A stretch of DNA of 64,000 bases from Dimorphilus gyrociliatus (GCA_904063045.1 CAJFCJ010000007.1:1929404-1993403); one strand, 5' to 3'; counted from the stretch's first letter, positions 1-13,732 are shown. Notes: generated by a model not told the origin, from the sequence alone. Translations and numbers: made by a program.

Positions 1-3000
1 AAATGAAAAAAGTAAATGTAATATACATATTCCTTTTGTCAGATCTTCTATCCTGTCTTCTTTAAGAGTCTCTTCTAACAGTATTTTACAAAAATGTTGC
101 ACATTCATTAAGCTTAAACTATATCGAAATTTGTGGATGTCTGACGTTTTAACAAATCCAGCACTTAGAATGTCTCTAAACACCTTTAACAAATAGTCTT
201 CAACGTTCAAATCTTCTTCTATAAAGTAGAAAGGAACATGCTGATTTCCCGCATTGGCCAATAATACCAGGGGGTTTCTTACATCATCAACAATTTTTTC
301 CAAAAGTATGCCCCTATCTTCCGTATTACTCCTGCTAAAATGGTCAGCTAGATCTACTGCTTTTATCCGCTTGGAATGTTCTAACAGATTTGCATAGCTA
401 CAAAGCCATACGGCCATTACGGCCGCTATAGAGCACATTTCGCTTTTAATATTGAAAACGATTTCCTGTAGTTAAAAATTGTCGTCAAGTTGGAAAATGA
501 AATGTGAAAGGAACTCTTACGGAAATACAATATTCATCAGGAAAATTGTTATCTATGTGGGATTTTACAATGAGACTATAAGCTTTCATAACAGAAAAAC
601 ACACTCGCACCCAGTCAAAGTTAGAATCGATTTCCCTAAAATTAAAAATCTTCAGTTGAAGAAAAAAAATATCTTATGAAAACATACCGAAATGGAACTC
701 TTCTAGATCGTAACATATTTTCAAGAATATAGTTAACAAGACTTTCATCCTGTTCAGTCTCAAACATACAAGGGACCATATATTTTCCAAATTTATCAGG
801 TAAACAAGTCATTAAAAATGAAAATAGGGCGGTTTTCTGATCGCTTTCGTTTACTTCAAATAAAGTCTACAAGAAATTAATATTTCATTAAATTTTCACA
901 AAAATTTCATAGGTAAAAAACCTCATTGCCATGATTTAATGTTATTGCTATCAACATTAGTAACGAAATATCAAAAATGGAGCTTCCTTCTAATTGAGAT
1001 TCGCTTCGACTAATGTACATTTGAGTGAAGCTAATAAAAAAAAATTTCCGTTTAAAACTATTCGTATAACGAAATTAGATAACTAACCGAAAAAAAGTTG
1101 AGGTCAAAGTTTTCAAAGTCATGGTGAAAGAAGCCGCCGTTGTTAATAGACCGAAGCTTTTACCAGATATCAAATTGTTCAATATTGTTGATAAACTTTC
1201 CGATGGAGGAGAGTTATCAATTTGATCATCGTATTCCTGACCTAACCTAACCTAAATGAATTAGATAGATTAGTTAATGTAATTATTAAAAAACCTTAAT
1301 ATCTACCACTCGATCTAAAATGCTCTCAAGGGGTTTTTGGGCTTTGATGATAAAACAGCATGAAGGAGCATTTGAGGGTGAATAGTGCCATAGTTCTTTA
1401 CGTTCGACATCCGGCAATAATGAATGTAATTCCCTATGATAGTTTCGATTGAAACAGTAAGAACTTTATTTTTATAAGTTTATTTTAATTCACCTGAGAG
1501 AGTGTAATTTCCTTTCTTGTTCTTCTGAGATAATTTTGTGTTTGTCGCGTAGTTCACTTAGAAAAAACCCCAATGTATTACATCTGTAATAAACAAAACT
1601 TTTAATTTATTAATTATATCATATATAGAAATTACCCAGCCCGTTTATCCGCCTTGTCAAATAAAGATCCATACTTGACCAACATCTCAAGGGCAGAAAA
1701 AAGATTCAAGTTACCACATGATTCTAGTTGAACCATCTGCTTTAATACCAATGGCACCTATAAAGTATTATTGTTAGTGCAAGTTCAAAAAAAGACATAT
1801 TTATTGGTTACCTTTAGATATAAATGAGCATTTACTTTTATTTCATCATCATTGTCTGTGCCGTCATGCAAGGTTAACCAGCTGGCTCTCAAAAATTCTT
1901 TGTATAATTTACAACGTTTTAAGTCGTGTAGCTTTTCCAAATTCAATAAACAATTGACAACTGTATCTGTTTGACTTGGTTGATGAACAGCTTCCATTGC
2001 ACATAACATTGAAATACTTAAATTTAGTGACTGGTTGTTTGACTCTATTAAGTGGCATTTAGATGTTAAAGCTCTTTTTTCGTGAAAGCTGTTTTAAAAA
2101 ATCATCATTGTTTATAGATAATGTTCGCAAACTTTAAATATAGGCTTTTTCTTACTGAAGTAAATTTGAGAGAGAGAACTTGACAGAAGTTTTGAAGGAT
2201 TCATCTAAATCTAGTCGATCTAGATAATTTTCATAGTTAATCACTTTTGTATTAAGATTACTGAGTTGATCTGAAATTAAATGGAATTAGAGACTTGATT
2301 AAAGTTTCACATATTGATTATATGTACCGGGATGTCCAGCAATGGCGATTTTTAATAGGGCGAGTATATATTCATTGTTTATAATAAAATTTAAGCATTT
2401 GAGATGGATAGGAAAAACATTTTCTTCATACTCTCTTAATGAACTCACAGAACACTGTTGACAACATTTCGTAGCCAGCAAAATCAACCAATCCAAAAGC
2501 GAAAATATCATTGAGCTTGATGCTAATCCATTTTCGCCTTTATTTCTGTTGGAAATCGACAAACACAAATTATTCAAGGTATTACGATAAATATTAGTAT
2601 TAAAATCTTACAAGAAAGATTGCAATAAAGAATGAATTAAATTAAGGATAGCTTTAGCGCAGAGAGGTTTTGATTCAATGTGGACTTGTGTTATTTTTTC
2701 AACGGCAGATTTGTAGCTGATTTTCTGCAAAGAAGAGAATACTAAGACTATGAAAATATTAATAAAGCCTATAGTTACCCAAGAAGAGATTGAGTGCTTC
2801 AAGTAACTAAGAATCAAATCATTTGGAGCATCTCCTACGAAAGCTTCGCCCAATAAACATTCTGTATTGCATTAAAAACATAGATATTTTTATATGAAAT
2901 CTGTAGATGTATACAACCTGCTAATAAACTATCGTCTAAGTAATGTCTGAAAGAAAATTTATTTATTTCAATTCCCCATTGTATTTCATCATATCGGCTT

Positions 3001-3065
3001 CTCCAAGCTTTTAAGATTATATCCATAATAGCTGATTTTGTATCAGCATTCTCGATTTTAAACAT
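1..3065 (-). CDS. MED24: Mediator complex subunit 24, 3' end beyond window
   Basis: Subunit of the Mediator tail, which links transcription factors to RNA polymerase II in the nucleus. Fourteen exons read from 3065 leftwards: 2918-3065, 2779-2861, 2612-2724, 2328-2545, 2156-2270, 1812-2088, 1636-1757, 1494-1583, 1295-1433, 1088-1236, 922-1030, 688-866, 521-635 and 1-465, the last still open at the edge. They give 774 codons in frame; vertebrate MED24 is near 990, so about 200 residues are missing. Family landmarks: an N-terminal KAWRSRYDEIQW segment, NDLILSYLKHSISSW at about 60-75, FDKADKRAG, and LLFSF at the edge. The start is the first ATG of the conserved N-terminus. It is divergent from ATG9 with 309 bp between the starts. 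The donor after exon 9 (GTTTTT) is weak; a GTAGAT two codons earlier is also in frame. Confidence 0.9.
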
Positions 3066-3374
3066 GATTAGTAATTATATTGACTATAGTAGATATTTAA
3101 GACATCGAAAATAAGGATTCTCACGATTATGTGTGAACGGTTAGATTTCTTAAAACCGGTTTGATATTATGCGTAATTGCGCATGCGCAGTACACTCTAA
3201 ACAGTAAACAAGACATTGCTAAACACAAAGAAATCATTTTATTTTTATGCTTTGATTAATATCTGCAGACATTAATCTTTACAGAATCATACTTAATTGA
3301 ATAAATTCTTAAATGACAAACTTTTAATATCTAAACGATAAAGCTAATAATAGTTACATCAACTACCAGCTGAG
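3066..3374. promoter_or_regulatory. MED24/ATG9 divergent intergenic region
   Basis: The 309 bp between the two start codons must hold both 5' UTRs and both promoters. I see AT-rich sequence with a short GC-bearing core near 3178-3195 (gcgcatgcgcagt), a palindrome-like stretch resembling an NRF1-type site (GCGCATGCGC). NRF1-like palindromes are common at bidirectional housekeeping promoters; that role here is inference. Confidence 0.45.
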
Positions 3375-6300
3375 ATGAGCGAAGAAATTTTAACTGGTTA
3401 TCAGACTTTGAAGACAAATGAAGAGGATTCACCACCTAGTCCAAAAATAGTTGAACACTCAAGCCAAAAGAAAAGCAGTAAGTATCTTAAATCTTTATAG
3501 TCTAAAAATTGATGTTTGGGTTTTAGCTAGATGGAGTCATATACAAAATTTGGATGAATTTTTTACTCGGGTATATCAATATCATCAAAGAGGTGGATTT
3601 TTGGCAATGGTTATTGAAGATTGGATGCAGCTATTGTAAGTCACTCTTTTTAAATATACCAAACTTTTATTTAGAATGAAATACACAGACAATTCGCGTT
3701 TATTATTGGCTTTTCTTCTTTCCTTTTGAAATGTGTCAAGTATGATGTACTTTTTCATGAAACCAAATTGCTAAATGGAACAGAAAAAGTTACTTTGAGT
3801 GATGGCGTTTTCAGTGTTGAGCAATGTTTTGAAAGGTGCGTTTCATTACACTATATACAGTATAAATATTAAACCGTTAACATTCAATTAAAAACAATAG
3901 ATTCGATCCTCTAATGATAATAGTTCTAATTGTGGCTGTGGTTTTGGCTTTACTGAAAACATGCAGAAATATTTACAATTCGTTTCAATACTATGACATG
4001 CGTAATTTTTACTCCCAAGTCTTAGAAATTACATCAGTAAGTTAAGAAAAAAATTTAAATAATATATTCCACAAAACAGTTCTAAAAATATCTAAAAAAA
4101 ACAGCAAGATCTGGGGAGTTTTACTTGGCATGAAATACAGTCAAAGTTGCTTTTAGGACAAACCGAACATCATTTATGCATTCATAAACATGACCTGACT
4201 CAGCTAGATATTTATCATAGAATTTTGCGGTTCAAAAATTATGAAGTGGCTATGATTAATAAAAAAGTTATAAATTTACAATTTAAGCTTCCCTTTCTTG
4301 GAGAATGGTAAGGAAAAATATCCAACTGTTCCTCTAATAATTTAATTCATGTTATTTCCATTATAGTGTCCTCTTCAGTAATACTTTGAAATATAATTTG
4401 GAGATAATTCTCTTTTGTAAGTACTGAATCTTTTATTTGTTCCATGTATAATCACTCATTATCATTAGGGGGTCCTTGGAGTCCATTTGAAAATCATTGG
4501 CATTTGAAGTCAGATTATAGAAATTATCATAAGCGCAAAGAATTGGCTGCACAGTAAGAATCATGTAAAGAAAATTATATACTAATTTAAAGTTTTCAGA
4601 TTATCAAGTCGAATATTTTGGATAGGCATAATTAACTTATTAGTTTCGCCTTTAAGTTTTCTATGGATTATCCTTTATTCATTCTTTAGATATGCAGAGG
4701 TAGGGATGATGTTACAGTAACAATTTGCAGCGTTATTTATTCGTTTCAGTTATGTAAAAGAGATCCTAGCATACTGGGATTAAGAATGTGGTCGCTTTAT
4801 TCTCGCTTATACTTAAGACACTTTAATGAACTGGAACATGAATTTATGTCAAGGCTGAATAGAGCCTATAAGTATTCAGTCCGATACATGGATTCCTTTA
4901 CACTTCCAATTACAGTAATTTTTGCTAAGTAATATCTTAAGACAATCCAATCTTAGAAATTAATAGCTATTTTTCATAGATACACCGTGTTTTTTTGTGG
5001 AAGTATTCTCATCGTTTTCGTAGTTTTAACCGTGATAGATGAAGATATTCTAGCAGTTCAGCATGTTATAGGCACTATGACAGTGCTAACAATAATTTGC
5101 TCTATTGGAAGGGCATGTATACCGGACGAAGTGAAGATATTTTCATATTTTACACTACATTTTACATAGAAGGCTTTTACTTTTCAGAATATGGTTTGGA
5201 GTCCGGAGATACTCATGCGAAGTATTTTAAGTCAAATACACTATATGCCTGAACACTGGAAGGGACAAGCTCACAAATTTCCTGTACGAGATGAATTTTC
5301 GCAGCTATTTCAGTATAAGTTTGTTAGTAATATTAAAACAAAGTCTTCCCATTTAAAAAAATTCTTGTAATCTCATTTGCAGAGCTATTTACTAGGCGAG
5401 CTATTTAGCCCAATAACCACTCCCCTTGTGCTCATTTTCTCCTCACGTAACAAAGCCCTTGATATTGTTGATTTCTTTCGGAATTTTACTGTTGAAGTGA
5501 CTGGTGTCGGGGATGTTTGTTCATTTGCCCAAATGGATATAAGAAAACACGCAAGTCCTGAATGGATGGTTTCAGAGACATCGACAGAAGCTAATGATTA
5601 CCGACAAGCTGAAAATGGAAAAGCCGCTCTGTCTTTAATTCACTTTAAAGTTTGTTACTCTTATTTCATGACAAGAAGCTGAGAAATTGTTTCCTTACAG
5701 TACACAAATCCAGAATGGGTTCCACCAGAAGACGAGAGCAAATTTTTGAACTCAGTTAGAGCACACAGTTAGTATAAAAGTGATAATTGTAAAGCTAAGT
5801 TTCATTAATCTCATTTTAATTAAAAGTGACGAGGGATGTTGCACAACTGGGATTGAATCCAGGTGCTGAAGCAATGTTCAATTCAATGCGAAGTTCGGAT
5901 GGTTTACCCTCAGTAAGAATATTTTTCGTTTTCTTGAACAAGGCTTAAAGATAATATTCTTCACAGATTTCTCAACCTAACTTAGCTGACGATGGAGTTA
6001 GGGTGAGAGGAGCTCATCATATAGAGGGTCCTCTGAGCAATAGCTTGAACTCTTTTGCTAGTTTGGGAACAATTCAAAAGAATCCTAACGAAGAGCAAAT
6101 AGAAATTTTGACAAATGAGATGAATCTGTCCGCTCTTTATCTTCATGACATAAGACGACAGAAAAAGAAAGTTCAACGCGAGCCTTTCATATCAGGGATA
6201 TCAGAACAGGAAAGTCTGCGAACTGCCATGTCTCATATTAGGGAAGAACCTAGTGAGACGGATTGGCCATCCCTGAAACTACCATCGTCTGTTCAATCTG

Positions 6301-6404
6301 GAAAAGAGTTGTTTAGAACATCTCTGACTTCGTCTACTAGAACAATAGATGAACAAAAGCCGCTGCTGCAGTATGATGAAAGAGACGAAGATGACATTGT
6401 GTGA
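3375..6404 (+). CDS. ATG9: Autophagy lipid scramblase ATG9
   Basis: Multi-pass membrane protein of ATG9 vesicles. It scrambles phospholipids and supplies membrane to the growing autophagosome. Fifteen exons: 3375-3477, 3527-3635, 3689-3835, 3901-4036, 4105-4307, 4367-4416, 4469-4553, 4600-4699, 4750-4928, 4980-5130, 5188-5318, 5385-5649, 5701-5767, 5827-5912, 5967-6404, giving 749 residues, within the family range. Landmarks are the WSHIQNLDEFFTRVY entry, YDVLF, the LTQLDIYHRILRFKNY loop, the RHFNELEHE core, YDEDILAVQH-like segment, MPEHW, and FFRNFTVEVTGVGD ahead of a low-complexity tail. Two introns use GTTTGT donors (after 5318 and 5649). For exon 12 the acceptor is tgcagag; the earlier tgcag would create a stop. 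ATG9 faces RPF2 tail to tail, 107 bp apart. Confidence 0.95.
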
Positions 6405-6511
6405 GAACAGTATTTTCTTGTCCTAGTTAACTATACATTTTATTAAGATATTATGAGCAGGATGTAAAAATTATTTTTATTATACTATTGTACATAAGGT
6501 AAACATTTTTT

Positions 6512-7864
6512 TCAAACAATTGATTTCTTTGAGCGTTTAGGGGATTCTTCATCATTTTTCAAAGCCTTACGTTTTCTTATTTGAAGTTTACTCATATCCT
6601 GTGGAGTCATGTGAATTTGACCGTGAACGTTACCGAACACATCTTGCGATTTATTTTTGACTTTTCTTTCCTAAATATAAATTTAAACATATAACTAGTT
6701 AACCTATTTCAATAGGAAAAATATCTAACCTTTGCAGCTTTAGGCACTTTGCAAGCCTTTTTAAATAGATCGTCAGAAGCGAGCTTGGTTCTCCTAATGC
6801 TTAGATCAAGTGAAGGTCCAATTTCATCCAATTCGATACGAGGAGTTTTCTGACCAGACTTTTTCAACATAATTTTGTAACTCCTTAATAAAATTTTCTC
6901 ATTTACGTAAGAAAAGCTAAGTACATGCTCTAGACCTTGAAGCGTAATGTTTTTCACTACAGGTCCCCTAAAAAAGTCTGATAAAAGGGTTGAATTTTAA
7001 TAACTCATCTGTCACACAAATTATTTTACCAATAAATAGATTCTTAATTCTTAAGAGTTGAGGATCTTCACTAAATTCCAAACCGTTAAAGACAAGGCAA
7101 GGCTTTGTTCCTAGACAGCATTTCTCTTTCTGAAATTTTTGTATGGTAACTTTGAAATTGTCAGAAAACAAAATGCAGTAATTATTACTTTGAATTCACT
7201 CATGCCCTTGAATTTTTCAACTCCAAATTCCGCCATATCCAAAATATGGTAGTCAAAGAACCGACCTATTTATTAATTGTAAATTTTTAATTTTCTAACA
7301 AATTAAAATATTCCTACCAAATACAAGATTATGAGGACGCTTTTTTGAGTGTGAGCCAAATAGAAGTAATGATGAATCCGATCGTTGTGAGAAAAACTCC
7401 TGAAAAATTATTTAAGTTGTTCATCACTTTAATGGAATTATAGTATTATAATGAATTTTGTCTATATTCTTACAACTGATGAGGTGTCTTCGAAAGGTCT
7501 CGTTATGTTTTTCCTGTAATACAAGAGATATAAACATGAACGATACTTTTTCAGACTTACTTTTTGTACAATACAGAATTCATCTTCTTCAGAGCATACT
7601 GATTGAGGGAAATAAACAAATGTAGCTGCATCATTATTATCAGATATATTACTTACTATATCTTTCAGAACGTCGATTATAACCTGGGATGTCTGGCCCC
7701 CTTTTATGATCATAGCATTTTTATCATTTTCATGTATTTTTGGAGCCCGATTTTCCAAAGCTCTCTTAGATCGCTGGGTCTTTGGTTTTCTATTAAAGAA
7801 AGTATGTTTAATAGTATTTTAAGCAAGATTTTTGCTAAACTTACACAACTCGCTGCAGAGCCAT
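6512..7864 (-). CDS. RPF2: Ribosome production factor 2 homolog
   Basis: Brix-domain nucleolar protein that works with RRS1 to bring 5S RNP into the pre-60S particle. Nine exons from the start: 7845-7864, 7657-7789, 7561-7598, 7474-7513, 7318-7399, 7189-7265, 7030-7129, 6730-6977, 6512-6670. The sum is 897 nt (298 residues), close to the family's usual ~300. Family blocks in order: [14 protein letters not shown] near the N-terminus, [88 protein letters not shown], and a lysine-rich tail. Two very short exons (38 and 40 nt) restore YALKK and the RPFED motif, so a simple reading of the longer open frame here would be wrong. The start ATG in exon 1 encodes MALQRVVKPKT. Confidence 0.93.
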
Positions 7865-9399
7865 GTGTTTTTCATAGATTTGGAATACAAATAATCGAAT
7901 TGAACCGATATCAGAAAATACTTTTGGTGATTTATCAGAAAGCAAGATCGTTTGTATTTCTAAAAAGGTTTTTATATAAAATCGACAAAATATTCCAACA
8001 TAGGCATTGAATCGATTATCTATTCGATACTAATCGATTTTAGAATTATGAGTGTTGCGCCTAAGGGCGATATTACAGCGATCTTGTATTCATTTTATCA
8101 TTGTTATTTTTCTAAGAGAGGTTTTGTTGAAAGATACTTATAAGAACAATATTACAAATATTCAAATTTAGTTTTAATACGAAAGTTAAATATTAAAACA
8201 CTGTAATGCTTTATAATCACATGCCGAATGGCCAAATGCTTTTCAATTAATTAGGTTTTAGACAATACAGTAGGTACAATCGAAATATTTCAAGCTCTGT
8301 ATTTTTTATGAGAAATACTTAACCAATTTTAATAATTTTTTTATGCTGTAGCCTACATATCTGCTCTAGAAATATTAACAATTACTTTTTTAATAGTCCC
8401 TTCCATTCTCTATGTCTATATATATATATTCTAAATATTTCTGTTAGCAGGTTTCGACCCCTTAAAAGTCTTCAAATACAAAAATTATCTTAAGCCTACA
8501 TTATTTCTTAATTGACACGACAACGGCGTTTACAACTTTTTGACGTTTGATTTTCAAAAACTTCAGATATACTTAAACTATAAGTATTAAACTTTTCTTT
8601 TAATTATGTTTTAGGCGTTCAATAACCTGGAAAAGCACCATGTAGCTAAGCGATAAAAGAAATCGATTCAAATTAATCAATTGTTTATTGCTTTTAAAGA
8701 TTTAACGAACTCTCAAAGCATATCTTTAAACTAGAATTGTTTATTATTTCTTTTCATTTGTGTATTAAAAATTTTCTTATGAAAATTGGAGCAGGTATTT
8801 AATATATTATTAATACACGTGTGGCTGAAGCAAAAACCGGAAAATCAATAAACTTTGTCGCTTTGGAGACTGAAAAAGTTCAATGAAACGCTAGCTCATG
8901 ACTAATTCTTTGGAAAAACTATACCTGTTTGTTTGTCTAAAAATAGATTCTCAGCTATGACGAGACTAGGATCGATATTGTCTTGAATCAAAATCACGTA
9001 AACGATGAGCATGAGCTTTTAGGTTGTTCTAAACCATTCTAAAGCCTATTGTATCAAAAAACTTTTAAATTAATCTAAACAAAGAGATCCACAGTTGAGC
9101 AAATATTTCTTAGGCTATTTAATACCAATTAACTAATTATTTAATAGAGTGTTTTTCAAGTTGAAAAATTCACCAAACTTTTAAATATTTCTTTAATATT
9201 TACATATATACTAAACATTGAATAAATATCTAATGTTTGTATTCACTTGGATATAAAAGAATGTTTGCTTTCATTGGGCTACAAGTGTTCAAGTATGTAA
9301 AGTTCATTTGAAACCGAAAATACAATGTCTTAATTGTCATTACGTTTTATTAAATCTCATCTTGGCAATAAAATTCTATTGCGTTATATCTAACAATAT
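7865..9399. other. Intergenic, no gene seen
   Basis: About 1.5 kb of AT-rich sequence between the RPF2 start and the PLAC8 stop. No open frame shows family similarity and no convincing splice-linked exons were found on either strand. It contains the RPF2 promoter at the left end and probably the PLAC8 3' UTR at the right end. Confidence 0.6.
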
Positions 9400-9907
9400 T
9401 TAAGGGTTAGTAGTAGTTGTTGTTGTTTGCATGACGATTGGAGCTTGCTGTTGCATTACGACACCGACACTCTTATGGCGAGATTCCCATTCATTTCTTA
9501 CTTGACACAGGACACAGCAAGGGCAAAGATGATTTATAATGCAATCACCGCAAATACTCCCATGGATATTAAACTTGCCTCGAATATGAGCACGAACAGC
9601 AGTCCAAGTGGCTGGCTGTCCAGCTAGCAAACATAAAGCTTCTTCGTGTAGTTGACAAGTTACATAACATTGATATATCGGATAGCAGAAACAAGCGGCT
9701 AGACCTAAAAAAATTAAGAAAATTTTACTTTAAGAAAAAAAAAAGCAAAATCTTATTACATCCTGGAATGTTATCGAAACAGCTACACAATCCGTGTATC
9801 CATTCGTTGTTAGCATAGCCCATTTGCTGGGGGACCATTGGTTGAGCAACCTAAAGTTAAATAATTAAGAAAAGTTCATTTTTGAAGTATTTTCAACTGA
9901 CCTGCAT
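9400..9907 (-). CDS. PLAC8/cornifelin-family cysteine-rich protein
   Basis: Small cysteine-rich PLAC8-domain protein; relatives include mammalian PLAC8, cornifelin and plant cadmium-resistance/cell-number regulators. The substrate or partner is unknown. Three exons: 9902-9907 (only ATG CAG), 9760-9850 and 9400-9704, giving 133 residues. The signature is visible: NEWIHGLCSCFDNIPGC, then CFCYP with closely spaced cysteines, a GSICGDC block and CPCCVLCQVRNEW near residue 100. The C-terminus ends in a Gln/Thr-rich tail. The 6-nt first coding exon is unusual but uses a good CAG|GTCAGT donor and keeps the frame; the upstream in-frame ATG-rich alternative would begin in exon 2 at QPMVPQQM. Confidence 0.85.
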
Positions 9908-10256
9908 GACTTTCTTTTACTGCAGTAGAATATTCAAGCTAGATTGTAAATAGTTAAAGTTCGCTGTTCGACCGAATGCAAATGAATTTTCGTTCAATAT
10001 AGGTGGCTACGCAACACGTTACTACGAGCACCAAGCAAAACAACTTATCACCACTTCTCAGCTGCTAGTTAGATCCCACTGAACAATTAATTGACTGCAT
10101 GTGTTTAAATAATAAGACAGTATGAAATACCCTCATCCATATAGAATGTTTAGACATCATGATATGAAATAAAAGACAACATTAGGTTCAATGGAAAAGT
10201 TCAAGAAACTGTGTCATGTTAACATTCACATTACATGACATCTTTCATATATTCAT

Positions 10257-10287
<31 letters not shown>

Positions 10288-10633
10288 TTATATATGTATT
10301 ATATCAAATTATTTAGCCTAAATGGTATTAAGTACCAATTAAAGAATTTTATCTATTAATAGTTTAATATCTTTAAATATTTCTAAAAGTCAGAGTAGCC
10401 AATCACAATTTCTCAAGATACACTGGATGACTACGCCATCTTTCGGACAATCTACTTTATACAGTTATCCAATACAAGTTCAATTAATGAAGCCAACTCT
10501 CTCCATCCTATGCTTTATTCTTTGATCATATACGGTATTGAGAACTTGCACGTCATTGTATAATTTAATCTCACAGATGAAATTATTGATAAGATAATAT
10601 CGAAATAATAGTACACTTGCTCAAAAGAGCACC
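9908..10633. other. Divergent spacer between PLAC8 and SLC5 genes
   Basis: About 725 bp with no coding signal. It contains the (TA)n tract at 10257-10284 and presumably both promoters, since the flanking genes point away from each other. Confidence 0.6.
10257..10284. repeat. (TA)14 microsatellite
   Basis: A perfect TA dinucleotide run of 28 bp, in the spacer upstream of the SLC5 transporter gene. Confidence 0.95.
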
Positions 10634-13600
10634 ATGACAGAGGTTAAGTTTCATTGGGTTGATTATTTGGTTCTAGGAATCTTTTTATTTGGAACTGTTG
10701 GAATTGGAGCTATTTATGCATTCCTTGCTAAAAGATCTAAAAAAGAAGTTACAACAGATGACATTTTACGAGGTGGCGGAGGTCTACATTGGGCTCCTGT
10801 TGCTTTATCTATTCAAGCGTCATTTTTGTCCGCGATTTTTATACTTGGAATGCCTTCGGAAGTGTATCATCATGGAACAATGTATGCTTGGTTCATAATA
10901 TCGTACTTTATAGCATTTCCAATTTCGGCTCATACAACTTTAACAGTTTTTCATCGTTTAGGAATCACATCTTCAAATGAGGTATTTTTGACCTTGTGCT
11001 ATGTACAAAAAATAACCTCTAATGTAACATTACAAATACCCATTTAGTATTTGGAACGTCGTTTTAATAGGGTGGTTCGTCGAATGGCTACAGTAGTATT
11101 CTTAATTATGGTGGTACGTTCTCTCAAATAGGAGTTTTAGAATGGGCTTCTACTTTCACAACTTTTGCAGATTTTATACATGGCTGTTGTCCTTTACGCA
11201 CCATCTCTTGCCCTCAATAAGGTTACAGGATTAAAAATAGAGCTTTCAATAGTAATTATTGGCGGAGTGTGCACAATATACACAGCTTTAGGAGGTATGA
11301 AAGCAACTGTAGCGAATGATGTAATTCAAATGATGATAATTTTACTTGGATTAATTATCTTAAACGCATTTGGCATCCGTGATGCAGGAGGTATTACTAA
11401 TGTGTTTGATAACGCTAAACAAGGAGGTAGATGGGATTTTTATGAGTAAGTGTGAATTACTTGAAGATAAATAATATAATTAAGCTTTTTTTACGATAGA
11501 TTTAATCCAAATCCAACGATAAGACATTCGTTTTGGACACAAATTGTTGGTGGTACCTTTTTAAATATGACTATGTTTGGTGCAAACCAAACTATTATAC
11601 AAAAATTTGTCAGTGTTAAAAAACTTAAGGATGCCAGAAAGTAGCCTTTATTAAGTTTATTGCTCTCTTTATCATTTTAATTATTTCTTCTAGATCAATG
11701 TACGCTTGTTTAGCAACAACCTCTATATATTTCATATTAGTTATGTTACTTGGTCTAGTCATGTACAGTCGCTATATGACCTGTGATCCCACAATAACGG
11801 GAAAAATTGACAAAAAAGATCAACTAGTACCTTTTTTTACAATGGATATTCTCAGGAGTTATAAAGGTCTTCCAGGGTGAGTCGAAAGTAAAAAATAACA
11901 AAAGGCTACTAATCCAATAAGCATAAAGAAAAGTTATTGTATTTGTTGCAAATTGACAACTAATATGATTCAAAACAATCGAGATTAACAATTCAGCAAT
12001 ATATTTAAACTGTGCACACAATCTGTGTCGTTCCAAAAATAGTAATTAAAAAAGTATGCATTATTTGCTTAATTTGTCACGTCACGAAATAAAGAGACAT
12101 GGCCTATATGTGATGATATATCTGAACAGCTACAAGCAAGAATAGTTACAGTATATGCTTCGATAACAATATCCTACAAAAGACAACGACTTTTTAGAAA
12201 GCTTTAATGATTGTAAGATAAATTAACAGTTTCTTATCATTATCATTTATCTCGTAGAGATTAAGTTTGTTTATAAACGTAAATGTATATGATTTTAGAT
12301 TGTTTTTGGCGACGACTTTCAGTGCAGCCTTATCTTCCATTGCTGGAGGTTTAAATGCAATAGCAGCGGTTTTAGTTGAGGACGTTATTAAACCAATATT
12401 TCGACATAAGACAAAGAGAGAGCTGTCGGCCGTAAAAGGAGGGACTATTGCAAGACTCATAGGTAGAGGCGCCACCTGTTATTTAAATTTTAATTATACC
12501 AAAACGCCATCTTGCAGTTTTCCTGTTCGGAGCGCTTACTATTGGATTGAGCTTTATTGTACAGTTTTTGGGAGATACAGTTCTGCAATTAGCCCTCAGC
12601 ATCTTTGGCTTCGTGGGAGGGCCTATATTTGGGCTATTTATTCTAGGCATGTTCATCCCTTGGACTAATTCGCTAGTAAGTGAGCTCGCGCTACTGCTTA
12701 CTGATAATAGGTTCTCAACGTGATCTTACGTAATCGTTTAACGAAGCGGCGGCTATTATTGATGACAATAATCTTACGTGAATTTCGTTAGCGTTAACAG
12801 ATTGTCTAAAGGTGCTTTGCATAAGACAGGAATACCGGAATGTATAAGAGAGAATTTAATAATGTGTCAAGGGAATTTTTTGCAGGGGGCAGCCGCTGGA
12901 TTATTAGTCTCCTTAGCTTTTTCATCATGGGTGGCAATCGGAAAAATTGTTAGCAAATTTCCAATTCCATTAAAGAGGATGTCAGCAGAGTGTTTGAATT
13001 CAGCAAACTCAACGACTTCAGCCTATAATACTTGGGAGATGACAACATCGATACCAAGTTCAGAGAATCCGTAAGTTTGTTTATTATGACAAGGAATGTT
13101 TAAGTTTGCTCTTGCTCTTCAGATTGAAAAAATTCTACCGGCTCTCTTACTCGTATTATGCTTTGTTCGCGACGTTGATAGCCGTTATTGTCGGGTTGGG
13201 AGTAAGCTTCGCAACGGGTGCGTGTATATTTTATTTATAGACGGTATATATAAATATAGGTGTGTGTATATAGTGCTAGAACTCACACGAAGAAAGCAAT
13301 TTTAAAATGTAAACAGTCAATACAAAGAGAACAAATTAAAGTTTGGCCCGTTTAAACGTTCTCTTGTGATGAAGCGCGCTCCTTCTATTGAACCGTTCCA
13401 CTAAAACTTTGCGCAAACTTTTAATTCTGCGCTCTTTTTCTGATTCGAAAAGTCAACAAATTGTTGAATGCGTGTTTTTTTAAGGTGGCGTTGCAAAGGT
13501 GAGAAGGGGCGAAGATTTGTTGTTGTTGTGTATACAATACATATAATCTTATTTGTATATTTCCGGTATAGGTCGGAGTAAGCGAGATGAGCTCGACGAA

Positions 13601-13732
13601 CGTTTACTGTTCAAGTGGAATGATTGTTGTTCGCCAAAAACCGATTCTACCGAGCCAGATGAAAAGGAAATGCCGACTCAGAATGGCTACGACAATGCCG
13701 CATTTGACGATTTGAACACTTCCAAGTTGTAG
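10634..13732 (+). CDS. Sodium-coupled monocarboxylate transporter (SLC5A8/12-like)
   Basis: Plasma-membrane Na+ symporter of the SSS/SLC5 family. The SMCT branch moves lactate, pyruvate and short-chain fatty acids; the exact substrate here is inferred. Ten exons: 10634-10981, 11048-11113, 11171-11445, 11500-11640, 11694-11876, 12299-12462, 12518-12675, 12886-13070, 13123-13217, 13572-13732, summing to 591 residues (SMCT1 is about 610). Motifs: [13 protein letters not shown] at TM1, [70 protein letters not shown], and [15 protein letters not shown]. The final residues are Thr-Ser-Lys-Leu, compatible with a class I PDZ ligand, as the SMCT1 C-terminus also is. Orthology to SLC5A8, A12, A5 or A6 cannot be settled by eye. 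Confidence 0.92.

Noticed and set aside
1235-1253. Three CCTAA units resembling a telomere-type repeat in a MED24 intron
   Set aside because: Only about 15 bp, positioned as the polypyrimidine/acceptor region of exon 10; too short to be a telomeric insertion.
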